NCBI RefSeq assembly: GCF_014651855.1
Contig: NZ_BMXR01000002.1
Location: forward strand, 310,001-374,000
Reading direction: 5' to 3'
DNA: 64,000 bases
Origin: Saccharospirillum salsuginis
GTDB taxonomy: Bacteria > Pseudomonadota > Gammaproteobacteria > Pseudomonadales > Natronospirillaceae
Part shown: positions 24,991-34,253 of the stretch, in pieces
How the letters are laid out: the number at the start of each line of letters is the position of its first letter
Numbering within the stretch: position 1 is the first letter of the stretch
Notes under the pieces: generated by a model
Told to the model about the DNA's origin: nothing
Databases searched by the model: none
Seen by the model: the letters and a program-made list of their open reading frames with translations, nothing else
Position numbers and translations under genes: made by a program

Positions 24991-25861
24991 AACGACCGAT
25001 CCCCGTTATTCGCCGATTACCGGCCGGGCCATCCTCTATGGAGTGCTGATTGTTATCGCTCTCTATTACCTGATGCCGCTGGCGCTCATGGTTGTGACGT
25101 CACTGCGGTCCATGGACGAGATTCGTCTGGGGCAACTGATCGAATGGCCCGATGCGATCACTTTCGAGGCCTGGAAAATCGCCTGGAATGAAGCCCAGAT
25201 CGGCGCCCGTGATGAACTGGGTCTGCGGCCTTACTTCATCAACTCCATCATCATGGTGATTCCGTCGGTGGCGATCTCCACGTTGTTGGGCGCGTTGAAC
25301 GGCTATGTATTGAGCTTCTGGAAATTCCGGGGCAGCGAGTTGTTCTTTGCCGCGCTGTTGCTGGGGTGCTTCCTGCCGTTCCAGGCCATCCTGCTGCCGC
25401 AATCGCAGTTGCTGGGTTGGTTGGGCCTGACCGGCACCATTCCAGGCCTGGTGTTGACCCACGTTGTGTACGGGGTGAGCTTCACCACGCTCTTCTTCCG
25501 CAACTATTACGTCAACCTGCCGCATGAACTGATCAAGGCGGCCAAGCTGGACGGCGCCGGTTTCTGGATGATTTTCTTCCGCATCATTCTGCCGTTGTCC
25601 GCGCCGATCCTGGTGGTCACGGTCATCTGGCAGTTCACCCAGATCTGGAACGACTTCCTGTTCGGGGTGGTCTTCTCCGATCCCGACTCGCAACCGGTGA
25701 CCGTGGGTCTGAACAACCTGGTCAACAGCGCCACCGGTGAGAAACGTTACAACGTGGATATGGCCGGTGCGATCATCGCCGCCCTGCCGACCATTCTGGT
25801 CTATGTACTGGCCGGTAAATATTTCGTACGCGGTCTGACGGCCGGTTCTGTTAAAGGTTAA
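24983..25861 (+). CDS. gtsC: sugar ABC transporter permease (MalG/GtsC type)
   Basis: A 292-residue second permease of the importer, with about six membrane segments and the EAA loop ELIKAAKLDGAGFWMIF then RIILPLSAP. It starts inside the end of gtsB and is followed by the ATPase gene after 14 bp. It forms the translocation channel with GtsB. The C-terminus YFVRGLTAGSVKG is typical of the MalG family. Confidence 0.87.
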   Translation: MAKTTDPRYSPITGRAILYGVLIVIALYYLMPLALMVVTSLRSMDEIRLGQLIEWPDAITFEAWKIAWNEAQIGARDELGLRPYFINSIIMVIPSVAISTLLGALNGYVLSFWKFRGSELFFAALLLGCFLPFQAILLPQSQLLGWLGLTGTIPGLVLTHVVYGVSFTTLFFRNYYVNLPHELIKAAKLDGAGFWMIFFRIILPLSAPILVVTVIWQFTQIWNDFLFGVVFSDPDSQPVTVGLNNLVNSATGEKRYNVDMAGAIIAALPTILVYVLAGKYFVRGLTAGSVKG

Positions 25862-25875
25862 TTGGAGTTCGCAAG

Positions 25876-26985
25876 ATGGCTGAACTGAATATCGACAACG
25901 TCTACAAAAGTTTTGGCGAGACCCACATCCTGAAGGGCATCAACCTGAGCATTCAGGACGGTGAATTCGTCATCCTGGTTGGTCCGTCCGGCTGCGGCAA
26001 ATCAACATTGCTGAATTGCATCGCCGGTCTTGAAGAAGTGACGGACGGTCGCATCGTCATCGGCAAGGACGATGTCACCCACGCCGCGCCCAAGGATCGT
26101 GACATCGCCATGGTGTTCCAGAGCTACGCGCTCTATCCGAACATGAACGTGCGCAAGAACATCGCCTTCGGTCTGGAAATCCGCAAGATGCCGAAAGAGG
26201 AGATCGACGCGGAAGTTCACCGAGTCGCCAAGTTGTTGCAGATCGAGCCTCTGCTCGATCGCAAACCCTCCCAGCTCTCCGGTGGTCAGCGTCAGCGGGT
26301 GGCCATGGGGCGGGCCCTGGCACGTCGGCCCAAGACCTATCTGTTCGACGAACCGCTGTCGAACCTGGATGCCAAGCTGCGCGTGGAAATGCGCACCGAA
26401 ATGAAGAAACTGCACCAGCGTCTGGGTACCACCATCGTGTATGTAACGCACGACCAGATCGAGGCGATGACACTGGCCGACCGGATCGCCGTGATGAAAG
26501 GCGGTGTTGTGCAGCAATTCGGAACACCGCAGGAAGTCTACGACGATCCGGCCAACATTTTCGTCGCCGGCTTCATGGGCTCGCCCTCGATGAACTTCCT
26601 GAACTGCGAAGTCACCGAGAGCGGAGGCAACTACGCCGTGCAGGTCGATTCGGAAGGCCGTATCTTCCAGCTGCCGATCGATCCGAAGCAGGCTGACCTC
26701 AGCCAATACCTTGGCAAGACGGTGATCCTGGGCATCCGTCCGGAGCAGATCACCCATGTCATGCCGCATGTCGAAGCCGAGCCCTTTGTCACCAAGGTGC
26801 CGGTCAAGATCGAGGTCACCGAACCGACCGGGGCCGATACCCTGGTGTTGGCTCGCATCAACGACCAGGAATGCGAGTGCCGGGTACACCCGACCGAGGC
26901 CGGCAAGCCCGGCGAGATGATGGAAATGCTGTTCAACATGAGTAAGGCCGTTTTCTTCGACCCCGAAACCGAAGAACGGTTGTAA
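25876..26985 (+). CDS. gtsD: sugar ABC transporter ATP-binding protein (UgpC/MalK type)
   Basis: A 369-residue ATPase. Walker A is GPSGCGKST, the signature is LSGGQRQRVAMGRAL, Walker B is TYLFDEPLSNLD, and the switch His is in VTHDQ. The C-terminal third carries the TOBE/OB regulatory domain (GIRPEQIT). Such ATPases are sometimes shared by several sugar importers, which could explain the lone second binding protein at 15.8 kb. Last gene of the operon. Confidence 0.9.
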   Translation: MAELNIDNVYKSFGETHILKGINLSIQDGEFVILVGPSGCGKSTLLNCIAGLEEVTDGRIVIGKDDVTHAAPKDRDIAMVFQSYALYPNMNVRKNIAFGLEIRKMPKEEIDAEVHRVAKLLQIEPLLDRKPSQLSGGQRQRVAMGRALARRPKTYLFDEPLSNLDAKLRVEMRTEMKKLHQRLGTTIVYVTHDQIEAMTLADRIAVMKGGVVQQFGTPQEVYDDPANIFVAGFMGSPSMNFLNCEVTESGGNYAVQVDSEGRIFQLPIDPKQADLSQYLGKTVILGIRPEQITHVMPHVEAEPFVTKVPVKIEVTEPTGADTLVLARINDQECECRVHPTEAGKPGEMMEMLFNMSKAVFFDPETEERL

Positions 26986-27108
26986 GAACCCGGCCCGTCG
27001 CCTGGCGATGGGCCCGGCGAGGCCGTTCCGGCGGCCTCATCGCTCCCCCAAACGCGGGGAGCACCTGGCATACGACCCTCGTTTGCTCGTTTGGTAGGCA
27101 ACCTCTTG

Positions 27109-27136
27109 GCGCGGCCCTCGGGCCGCGCTCTTTTTT
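27109..27136 (+). terminator. rho-independent terminator of the sugar importer operon
   Basis: GCGCGGCCC (27109-27117) pairs with GGGCCGCGC (27120-27128) and TCTTTTTT follows. Two more GC hairpins (26992-27014 and 27019-27038) lie between the ATPase stop and this structure. Confidence 0.9.
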
Positions 27137-27186
27137 ACCGGGAACGCTCGCTTCCCGCAGGTCTTTCCGGCGGACGGCTCAATATC

Positions 27187-27215
27187 CTGACATTCCGGCC
27201 CGGGCCGACTAGACT
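27187..27215 (+). promoter_or_regulatory. candidate promoter of the PAS/GAF c-di-GMP gene
   Basis: CTGACA (27187-27192) and TAGACT (27210-27215) are 17 bp apart, downstream of the terminator. Transcription would start near 27222. This supports the ATG at 27241 over the longer open frame from 27091. Confidence 0.5.
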
Positions 27216-27240
27216 GATACGACAGCGCTTCAGCCATCGA

Positions 27241-30200
27241 ATGTTCCGGATGTCGGATTTGCCAAAGGTCCCCAACCATACCCCCTCTGTGTCGATCCCC
27301 CGTCTGCACGCGACTTTGGGTGACATGATCCATCGATTGCCCGTTGTGATCTACGAGGCGATGCCGTCACGGGTTCAAACCGATCTGTGGGTGTTGTCCT
27401 ACGCCAACGACGCCTTGCTGACGGTCACCGGTTACCCGACCGAAGACTTTGTTGGTGAATACCCCGAACGGCACCTGTTCGCATTGATCCACCCCGATGA
27501 CCGTGTACGCGTGGGCGTTGAGTACGACCGCTGCCGGACCACGCTGTCGATGGTGTCGCTGCGATATCGGCTCTTGCACGCGACAGACGGCTACCGCCTG
27601 GTCGAGGAACGTTCGATTTTCGAGCGGGATCCGGACGGCCGTTTGCACAGCTACGGGTGCCTGATCGATTCCAACGCGCCGGAACGGCAGCAGGAGTATC
27701 TGGCGGATCTGGACACCCGGTTGGCCCGACTCAACGCCGACGTCGCCATCGCCACCGGCCAGGAATTTCTGGAACACCTGTGCCGGCGCCTGTCACACCT
27801 GACCGGGGCACGTCAGGTCGGCATCTTTCGGGTGGAGCATGAACGTTATCTCGAATGCCTGGCCATTGTGCGCGACGGGTTGTTGCTGCCCCGGTACGGC
27901 ATTCCGGTTGCGCAAAGCATCTTCAAACCGCTGGGTGCGCAGGACTCACTCGAGCTCTATCTGGATTCGAAAGACCAGACCTGGACCATGCTGGAGCACA
28001 TCCACCACGTCACGGCCATTCGACTGAACAACCGACAACATGAATGGCTGGGTGTGCTGGCACTGGGCCACGATCATCCCATTGAACGCGACAGGACTCT
28101 GGATCGGGTGCTTGAGCTGTACTCGGACCGTGCTGTGACGGAAATCGAGCGACTGGGGCTCGAAGACCGATTACAGGAAAGCGAAAGCCGCTATCGGGCC
28201 TTTTTCGAAACGGCCGTGCAAGCCTCGGTGGTGGTCAATGTTCAGGGGCGCATCCTGGACCTGAATCGCGCCGCCCAGCAATTGTTCGGGCTCATATCCG
28301 AGACATACGATGCGCGCATCGAATTACAGGACATCTTCCCCCGCCAGCAGCCGGACGGCCGGTCTTCGCTCTATCACTTTCTGCATTACATCCGCCACTC
28401 CATACAGGGTCCGGTGCCGCCGGAGCGATGGCATATTCATCGGCTCGATGGCGAGGCACGCATAGTCACCGTTTACGCCGTGTCCACGGTGTTGAATCTC
28501 AGTGAACGGGTCTTGTTGACCTTCGAAGACATCACCGATCAGGTTCGAGCCGAACAGGAACTGCGTACCCAACACGCCTTGCAGAATGAACGACAGGGGC
28601 GGCTGCGTAATCTGGTGGCGCTGGCGACCGAACTGGAGCGCCAGCCCAGCCTGGGCGACTTTCTATACGAGGCGTGTCGTCAGCTGTACCGGCAGAGCGG
28701 TATCCACGAGGCCGCATTTTTCGAGCGGGAACAGGATCGCTGGCACTCGATGGCTAACCCGGCGCCAACCGGCGCGCCGCAACAGCACCGGGGTGCCGTC
28801 GCCCGGGCATTGCGCAGCGGTCAATCCGATTGGCGCCGGGATACCGGGCACTGGCTTTATTTTCCGCTGTTGGGCCGGGACGCGCCCCTGGCGGTGTTGG
28901 TACTGGGGTGTAGCCAACCGGTTTACGACGATCAGGAGTTCGTGTCTCTGCTGATGCAGACCATCAGTCTGTCCTTTGACAACCTGCTGCAGCGTCATAC
29001 ATTGCGTCAGCAGGCCATGCGCGACAGCCTGACGGATCTCGGTAACCGGGCTCAATTGCATGAGTGGATCCGCGAGTCACTGGCACAGGATCCACGCCAG
29101 ACGGCCAGTCTGTTGCTGTTCGACCTGAACCGGTTCAAGGAAATCAACGACAGCCTCGGACACCATTTCGGCGATCGACTGCTGTGCGAGATCGGCCCCC
29201 GGGTCCGGTTGGCCCTCGATCGGGACAACAATTGGGGCATTTGCCGCCTCGGTGGCGACGAATTCGCGGTCTTCCTGCCCCGCATTCGTTCCGAGAAGGC
29301 TTGCCGTCTGGCCGAAGACATCAGCGAGCATCTGCGCCGGCCTTACGTGATCGATGCATTGCAGTTGCAGGTGGAAGCCAGTATCGGCATTGCCCACTAT
29401 CCGGACCAAGGCAACGACGGTCACGAATTGCTGCGGTGTGCCGACGTGGCCATGTATGCCGCCAAGCATGCCGGTCGTTCCCTGGTCGAGTTCGAATCGG
29501 CCCTGGATGCGAATACACCGCAGCGTATCGCGGTCCTGTCCGAACTGGATCAGGGGCTGCGCGAGGGACACCTCTGGGTCGCCTATCAGCCGGTGATCAG
29601 CGCCAGTGACGGCCGCACCAAGGGGTTCGAAGCCCTGGTGCGATGGCAACATCCCGAACTGGGAGCCTTGTCACCCGCCGAGTTCATCCCGATCGCCGAA
29701 ATGGGGCAGGGCATCCATCGCATCACCGAATTCGTGTTGCATACCGGGCTGGCCGCGCTCGCGAACTGGCGCCGGCGCGTGCCCGATCTCTATATCGCGG
29801 TCAACCTGTCATCGCGGGTGTTGCTGGATCAAAACCTGCCGCGCAACATCGAACGCCTGCTGCGCGAGCACGGCCTGCCCGGCACCGCCCTGGTGCTGGA
29901 ACTGACGGAGAGCACCTTGCTGTCGGATCCGCTGCGTGCGGTCGATATCATCAATGAGCTGGCGGCCATCGGTATCCAGGTGGAAGTGGATGATTTCGGG
30001 ACGGGCTATTCGTCGCTCGCCTATTTGAAATCGCTGCCGATCCAGGCGCTCAAAGTGGATAAAAGCTTTGTCGCCGACTTGTTGCTCGACCCTCACGATC
30101 GGATCATCGTCGAATCGACGATCAAGATGGCCCATAACCTGGATCTGGCCACCATCGCCGAAGGTGTCGAAGACGAGGCGACCCTGATCGAACTGGTGAA

Positions 30201-30288
30201 AATGGGGTGCGATGCCATCCAGGGGTACTATTTTTCCAAACCCCTGCCGCCGGCCGATGTCGATGTCTGGCTGAAGCGGTACGAGTAA
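27241..30288 (+). CDS. PAS/GAF-sensing GGDEF-EAL c-di-GMP enzyme
   Basis: A 1015-residue cytoplasmic protein with no membrane segment. The order is PAS (about 20-145), a GAF-like domain (165-300), a second PAS (312-430), a second GAF-like region (455-590), GGDEF (595-755) and EAL (775-1010). The cyclase motif RLGGDEF (about residue 671) is intact; no canonical RxxD inhibitory site is seen before it. The EAL domain keeps FEALVRWQHPE, LELTEST, DDFGTGYSSLAYLK and KVDKSFV, so it may both make and degrade c-di-GMP. Starts at 27241 and 27250 are both possible; neither has a clear ribosome site. It is convergent with another c-di-GMP gene, separated by only 7 bp. Confidence 0.85.
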   Translation: MFRMSDLPKVPNHTPSVSIPRLHATLGDMIHRLPVVIYEAMPSRVQTDLWVLSYANDALLTVTGYPTEDFVGEYPERHLFALIHPDDRVRVGVEYDRCRTTLSMVSLRYRLLHATDGYRLVEERSIFERDPDGRLHSYGCLIDSNAPERQQEYLADLDTRLARLNADVAIATGQEFLEHLCRRLSHLTGARQVGIFRVEHERYLECLAIVRDGLLLPRYGIPVAQSIFKPLGAQDSLELYLDSKDQTWTMLEHIHHVTAIRLNNRQHEWLGVLALGHDHPIERDRTLDRVLELYSDRAVTEIERLGLEDRLQESESRYRAFFETAVQASVVVNVQGRILDLNRAAQQLFGLISETYDARIELQDIFPRQQPDGRSSLYHFLHYIRHSIQGPVPPERWHIHRLDGEARIVTVYAVSTVLNLSERVLLTFEDITDQVRAEQELRTQHALQNERQGRLRNLVALATELERQPSLGDFLYEACRQLYRQSGIHEAAFFEREQDRWHSMANPAPTGAPQQHRGAVARALRSGQSDWRRDTGHWLYFPLLGRDAPLAVLVLGCSQPVYDDQEFVSLLMQTISLSFDNLLQRHTLRQQAMRDSLTDLGNRAQLHEWIRESLAQDPRQTASLLLFDLNRFKEINDSLGHHFGDRLLCEIGPRVRLALDRDNNWGICRLGGDEFAVFLPRIRSEKACRLAEDISEHLRRPYVIDALQLQVEASIGIAHYPDQGNDGHELLRCADVAMYAAKHAGRSLVEFESALDANTPQRIAVLSELDQGLREGHLWVAYQPVISASDGRTKGFEALVRWQHPELGALSPAEFIPIAEMGQGIHRITEFVLHTGLAALANWRRRVPDLYIAVNLSSRVLLDQNLPRNIERLLREHGLPGTALVLELTESTLLSDPLRAVDIINELAAIGIQVEVDDFGTGYSSLAYLKSLPIQALKVDKSFVADLLLDPHDRIIVESTIKMAHNLDLATIAEGVEDEATLIELVKMGCDAIQGYYFSKPLPPADVDVWLKRYE

Positions 30289-30295
30289 GGCGAGG

Positions 30296-32041
30296 TCAAG
30301 GGTCCAGCCTGAAAACGCCCTGTTCGCTGCGGTACCACCGTGACAGGTCGTCGGCGGAGGCCGGGCGTTGCATGAAATACCCCTGGGCCATATCGCACTC
30401 GATATCGCGCAGGTAACGATAGACGTCCGCGTCCTCGACCCCTTCGGCCACGACTTTCTTGCCCAGCTGGTGTGCCAGAGTGACCGAGGCATTGACGATG
30501 TGGGCTGTGGGACCGGTGGGCGACAGGGTTCGAATAAAGGACTGATCGATCTTGATGATCGAGACCGGCAGATCGTTCAAATAGCGAAGCGAAGAATACC
30601 CCGTGCCGAAGTCGTCGATGGACAGTTGAATGCCGTGGTCGGCCAGACGTTTCAGTTTGTCGATGCTGTGATCCAGATCCATCATGAAGGCGCCTTCCGT
30701 CACTTCCAGTTCCAGGTGTTGACCGGGCAGGTCGTGCTTTTTCAACAGATTCACAACGCTATCGACGAAGTTCGGCTGCATCAGGTTGTGAGTCGAGACA
30801 TTGACCGCCACGGTCAATTCCAGGCCGTCTCGACGCCAGGCCACCAACTGGGCCAGCGCCGTATCCAGCGCCCAGGCGGTCAAGCGGTCGATCAGGGTGC
30901 TCTGCTCGGCCCGGGGAATAAATTTGCCGGGCGGAATAAAGCCCCGTTCCGGATGGTTCCAGCGCATCAGGGCTTCCACCCCGGTGATGCGGCCATCGGC
31001 CAGATTGATCTTGGGTTGGTAATGCAGTGCCAGTTGGTTGGTCAACAACGCCGCGGTCAATTCACCCAGCAGTTCAAGGTTTTCCCGGGTATGCAGCGTG
31101 TCCAGATCCGGTGTGAACCGAACCCGATGCTGAGACAGCGTCGAGGCGTTGCGCAATGCCATTTCCGCACGTCGGAGGTATTGTTCCGGCTCGACATCGA
31201 GTTGTGAGATATCGGCGTAGCCAATGCGGATATCACCATGAATGCGAATCTGGCCGAATGCATAGGGTTCGCCGCACTCCGCCGTGACATCCTCCAGTCG
31301 ACGTTCCAGATCGGCATCGGTCGAGATGGCGATCAGAGCGGCCACCTGATGGGTATTGATGCGGTAGCAGCAATGACCCCGGTTCAGTTTGGGCCCCAGC
31401 CGACACGCCATTTGTCGAATGATCTCGTCGGTGATGTCCGGTCCGTGGGCCGCTTCCATTTCGGCGACGTTGTCGAGCGATATCACCGTCAGAGCGAGTC
31501 GTTGCCGTTGGCTGTCTCGCAGCCCCTCCAGGTATTCGATCAGTGCCCGCCGGTTGGACAGTCCGGTTACAGCGTCGTGGCGTAGCGCCCAGTTCAGATG
31601 CGCCAGGTAGTGGCGCGTGCCATCCCGTGCCACACCGCTCAGCAACCCCGCCAGGCCAAAGAAACCGGTGCGATACAACCAATTGAACAGTTTCTGGGGT
31701 TCCCCGGTTGCGACATCGATGGGCATGAAGGGGCCGAGAACGACACCGGCCAGCAGACCGATCAGAAGGCCACCGCGCGCACCGAGCAGAAAACCGCCGA
31801 GCAGGATGACCAGGTACATCGAATGGGAGTACACATACTTGATGCCACCGGTGGCATACACCAGGCTGTAAACGCCAACCATCAACACCATCAGCAGGGG
31901 GAGGGTGATCCACTGTAGGCGTTCCCAATGGCGTTCAAACCATTGGTAAAAAGCGACGGGATCGAACGGATTTATTCGGGATCGGGCTTGATTGGCTGCT
32001 GCCGCGCCTCTGTACAGATCGACACCCACATCGTGTCTCAT
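30296..32041 (-). CDS. membrane c-di-GMP phosphodiesterase with degenerate GGDEF
   Basis: A 581-residue protein with three or four membrane segments (about 43-63, 74-103 and 122-137), then a GGDEF-fold domain (about 150-310) and an EAL domain (about 325-570). In the GGDEF domain the signature is replaced by RINTHQV (about residues 227-233), so cyclase activity is not expected. The EAL domain keeps VEALMRWNHPE, LEVTEGAF, DDFGTGYSSLRYL and KIDQSFI, consistent with an active phosphodiesterase. GGAGG stands 11 bases before the start. A hairpin with an ATGG loop lies 45 bp upstream in the probable leader. Confidence 0.83.
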   Translation of the reverse strand: MRHDVGVDLYRGAAAANQARSRINPFDPVAFYQWFERHWERLQWITLPLLMVLMVGVYSLVYATGGIKYVYSHSMYLVILLGGFLLGARGGLLIGLLAGVVLGPFMPIDVATGEPQKLFNWLYRTGFFGLAGLLSGVARDGTRHYLAHLNWALRHDAVTGLSNRRALIEYLEGLRDSQRQRLALTVISLDNVAEMEAAHGPDITDEIIRQMACRLGPKLNRGHCCYRINTHQVAALIAISTDADLERRLEDVTAECGEPYAFGQIRIHGDIRIGYADISQLDVEPEQYLRRAEMALRNASTLSQHRVRFTPDLDTLHTRENLELLGELTAALLTNQLALHYQPKINLADGRITGVEALMRWNHPERGFIPPGKFIPRAEQSTLIDRLTAWALDTALAQLVAWRRDGLELTVAVNVSTHNLMQPNFVDSVVNLLKKHDLPGQHLELEVTEGAFMMDLDHSIDKLKRLADHGIQLSIDDFGTGYSSLRYLNDLPVSIIKIDQSFIRTLSPTGPTAHIVNASVTLAHQLGKKVVAEGVEDADVYRYLRDIECDMAQGYFMQRPASADDLSRWYRSEQGVFRLDP

Positions 32042-32084
32042 AGGTTGAACGGCCTCCCTCTATGCGGTTGGACAGGATGACATC

Positions 32085-32142
32085 CATATGTCGGTATGCT
32101 CGGTTGGACATTGGGCCAGACCTGCGGACTACCCCGCACGGA
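32085..32142 (-). repeat. possible decayed hairpin repeat copy
   Basis: On the minus strand GGGGTAGTCCGCAG then GTCTGG matches the left part of copy 2 with its first hairpin missing. Nearer the gene, GACATATGGATGTC forms a small hairpin with an ATGG loop. This may be the remnant of one element in the leader of the phosphodiesterase gene. The rest of the 32042-32252 gap holds only a GC stem at 32212-32234 without a T-run. Confidence 0.35.
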
Positions 32143-32252
32143 GTACTGCGCCTTGATACATTCAGATTAGCAAAAGACCGGGGGATTGCCAGGCGGGGAA
32201 GGAGAAGGCGTGCGCCGGCTGGAGTCGCCGGCGCGGCAGGCCAGGGGAGACG

Positions 32253-33644
32253 TTACCCGCGTTCGGCCAGGCGAGTGCGAGCACGACCCGCCGCCGCCCG
32301 GACCTGGATCGGGGCCGTGCCACCCAGATGGTCACGCGCGGCCACCGAGCCTTCCAGCGTCAGTACCTCGAACACATCCTCGGTGATCGTCTGGCTGAAT
32401 TGCTTCAACTCGTCCAGCGTCATCTCGCTCAGATCCTTACCTTGATCCAAGCCGTAAGCCACGCTCTTGCCCACCACCTCGTGCGCATCGCGGAAAGCCA
32501 TCCCCTTCTTGACCAGATAATCGGCCAGATCCGTCGCCGTGCTGTAACCGCGAATCGCCGCCGATTTCATCACGTTGCGCTTGGCCTGAATATGCGGCAC
32601 CATATCGGCGAAGGCGCGCAGGCTGCCGGCCAGAGTGTCGATGGTATCGAACAGCGGCTCCTTGTCCTCCTGGTTGTCCTTGTTGTATGCCAGCGGCTGG
32701 CTCTTCATCAGCGTCAACAGGCTGGTCAGATGCCCATACACCCGACCGGTCTTGCCCCGCACCAGTTCCGGCACATCCGGATTCTTCTTCTGCGGCATGA
32801 TGCTCGACCCGGTGCAGAACCGGTCCGGCAGATCGATGAAATCGAACTGGGCCGACGTCCACAGCACCAGCTCTTCCGACATCCGCGACAGATGCATCAT
32901 GATCAGGGCCCCGCAATGCGTGAACTCGATCGCGAAATCCCGGTCCGACACCGAATCCAGGCTGTTTTCCGTCGGCTTCTCGAAACCCAGCAACTCCGCC
33001 GTACGCGCCCGATCGATCGGATAGGTCGTCCCCGCCAGCGCCGCCGCGCCCAGCGGCATCTGATTCACCCGCTTGCGGCAATCCCGCAGCCGTTCGAAAT
33101 CGCGCTGCAGCATCTCGTTCCAGGCCAGCAAATGGTGACCGAAGGTCACCGGCTGAGCGGTCTGCAGATGGGTGAACCCGGGCATGATCGTATCCGCCTC
33201 CTGCTCCGCCAGACCGACCAGACCCTGTTGCAAACGCGTCAGCTCCGCACCCAAACCATCGATCGCGTCGCGCACATACAATCGAATGTCCGTCGCGATC
33301 TGATCGTTCCGGCTGCGCCCCGTGTGCAACTTCTTGCCCACCGGGCCGATCTTCTCCGTCAGCGCCGCTTCCACATTCATGTGAACGTCTTCCAGCGCCA
33401 CCGACCATTTTTGCCGACCGGCCGCTATATCGTCACGAACCGACTCCAGCCCCACCACAATCGCCTTGCGCTCCGCCTCGGTCAGCACCCCGACCTCGGC
33501 CAACATGGTCGCGTGCGCGATCGAGCCTTCAATATCGTGGCGATACAGACGCTGATCGAAATTAATCGACGCCGTGAATTCAGCGACGAACGCATCGGTC
33601 GCCTCAGCAAAGCGACCGCCCCAGGCGGCATTGGTATCGGACAT
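32253..33644 (-). CDS. argH: argininosuccinate lyase
   Basis: A 463-residue lyase that makes arginine and fumarate from argininosuccinate. The N-terminus [14 protein letters not shown], the TxxH region ([13 protein letters not shown]) and the family signature [12 protein letters not shown] with the catalytic serine loop are intact. The start has AAGGAA nine bases upstream. It is divergent from an AlgZ/AlgR-type pair, as in Pseudomonas. Confidence 0.97.
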   Translation of the reverse strand: MSDTNAAWGGRFAEATDAFVAEFTASINFDQRLYRHDIEGSIAHATMLAEVGVLTEAERKAIVVGLESVRDDIAAGRQKWSVALEDVHMNVEAALTEKIGPVGKKLHTGRSRNDQIATDIRLYVRDAIDGLGAELTRLQQGLVGLAEQEADTIMPGFTHLQTAQPVTFGHHLLAWNEMLQRDFERLRDCRKRVNQMPLGAAALAGTTYPIDRARTAELLGFEKPTENSLDSVSDRDFAIEFTHCGALIMMHLSRMSEELVLWTSAQFDFIDLPDRFCTGSSIMPQKKNPDVPELVRGKTGRVYGHLTSLLTLMKSQPLAYNKDNQEDKEPLFDTIDTLAGSLRAFADMVPHIQAKRNVMKSAAIRGYSTATDLADYLVKKGMAFRDAHEVVGKSVAYGLDQGKDLSEMTLDELKQFSQTITEDVFEVLTLEGSVAARDHLGGTAPIQVRAAAGRARTRLAERG

Positions 33645-33827
33645 GACGAGTCGGTTCCTTTCATGGAGTTCAGGAGCGGATTATAAGCGTCTGACAGGCT
33701 GTGGCTACGTCATGTTGGCAAGACTGCCTTTTTATTGGCGCAATACGGGAAAGACGGTCAGAGCCAATCGCCGGAATGAGTGCCCCGGTTTGCTTGTGGC
33801 GCGCCTCAATCTGGTGGCAGGAATCCG

Positions 33828-34021
33828 CACCCGCCACCGGGCATGCCCCTGACGGGTCGCTGCAAGTACCCGCAAGCGGGTCCAGCCTTCCAGCACAGCT
33901 GGAAGTCGTTCGGGCTGCGCGCGAAGCATGCTTCGCAGACGCTTGCCTCACCCATGTAAGCTCGGCGGTCCGCATCCCTGCGGACCGACGTCCCGCCAGG
34001 GGCATACCCGATGCCGGGTGC
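33828..34021 (-). repeat. hairpin repeat element, copy 4 (long form)
   Basis: Arms 33838-33859 and 33989-34010 pair with three mismatches, and a second outer pair GCACCCG/CGGGTGC extends the element to about 194 bp. On the minus strand the core has hairpin GGTCCGCAGGGATGCGGACC, then AGCTTACATGGGTGAGGC, then three inserted hairpins (GCGAAGC/GCTTCGC, CTTCCAGC/GCTGGAAG and CCCGC/GCGGG) and finally CTTGCAGCGACCC. It lies between argH and algZ. Confidence 0.75.
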
Positions 34022-34054
34022 TCACCTACCAATCCTGGCCGTGGTCCCAGTTTC

Positions 34055-34087
34055 GTAGGTTGGATTAGCCGTAGGCGTAATCCAACG
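34055..34087 (+). repeat. single copy of a GTAGGTTGGATTA inverted repeat
   Basis: GTTGGATTA (34058-34066) and TAATCCAAC (34078-34086) form a 9-bp stem around GCCGTAGGCG. It is a half version of the larger repeat at 53343-53450, and of a repeat type common between gammaproteobacterial genes. Confidence 0.6.
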
Positions 34088-34253
34088 TTTGTTATTGTGG
34101 CATTCAATAATAGGGTGCCCCAGTCAAAGGTGGCACGAGGCAATCCACTGGCAACAGGTTACCTGTCCGGATTCCTGGCACGGACCCAACCTCGAAACTT
34201 GATCCGTAACCAACCACAGGCCAAACTGGACTCCGATCCAAGGAGACTCCCGT

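Noticed and set aside
27091..27240. N-terminal extension of the PAS/GAF c-di-GMP enzyme
   Set aside because: It would start before the terminator of the upstream operon and before the only good promoter.
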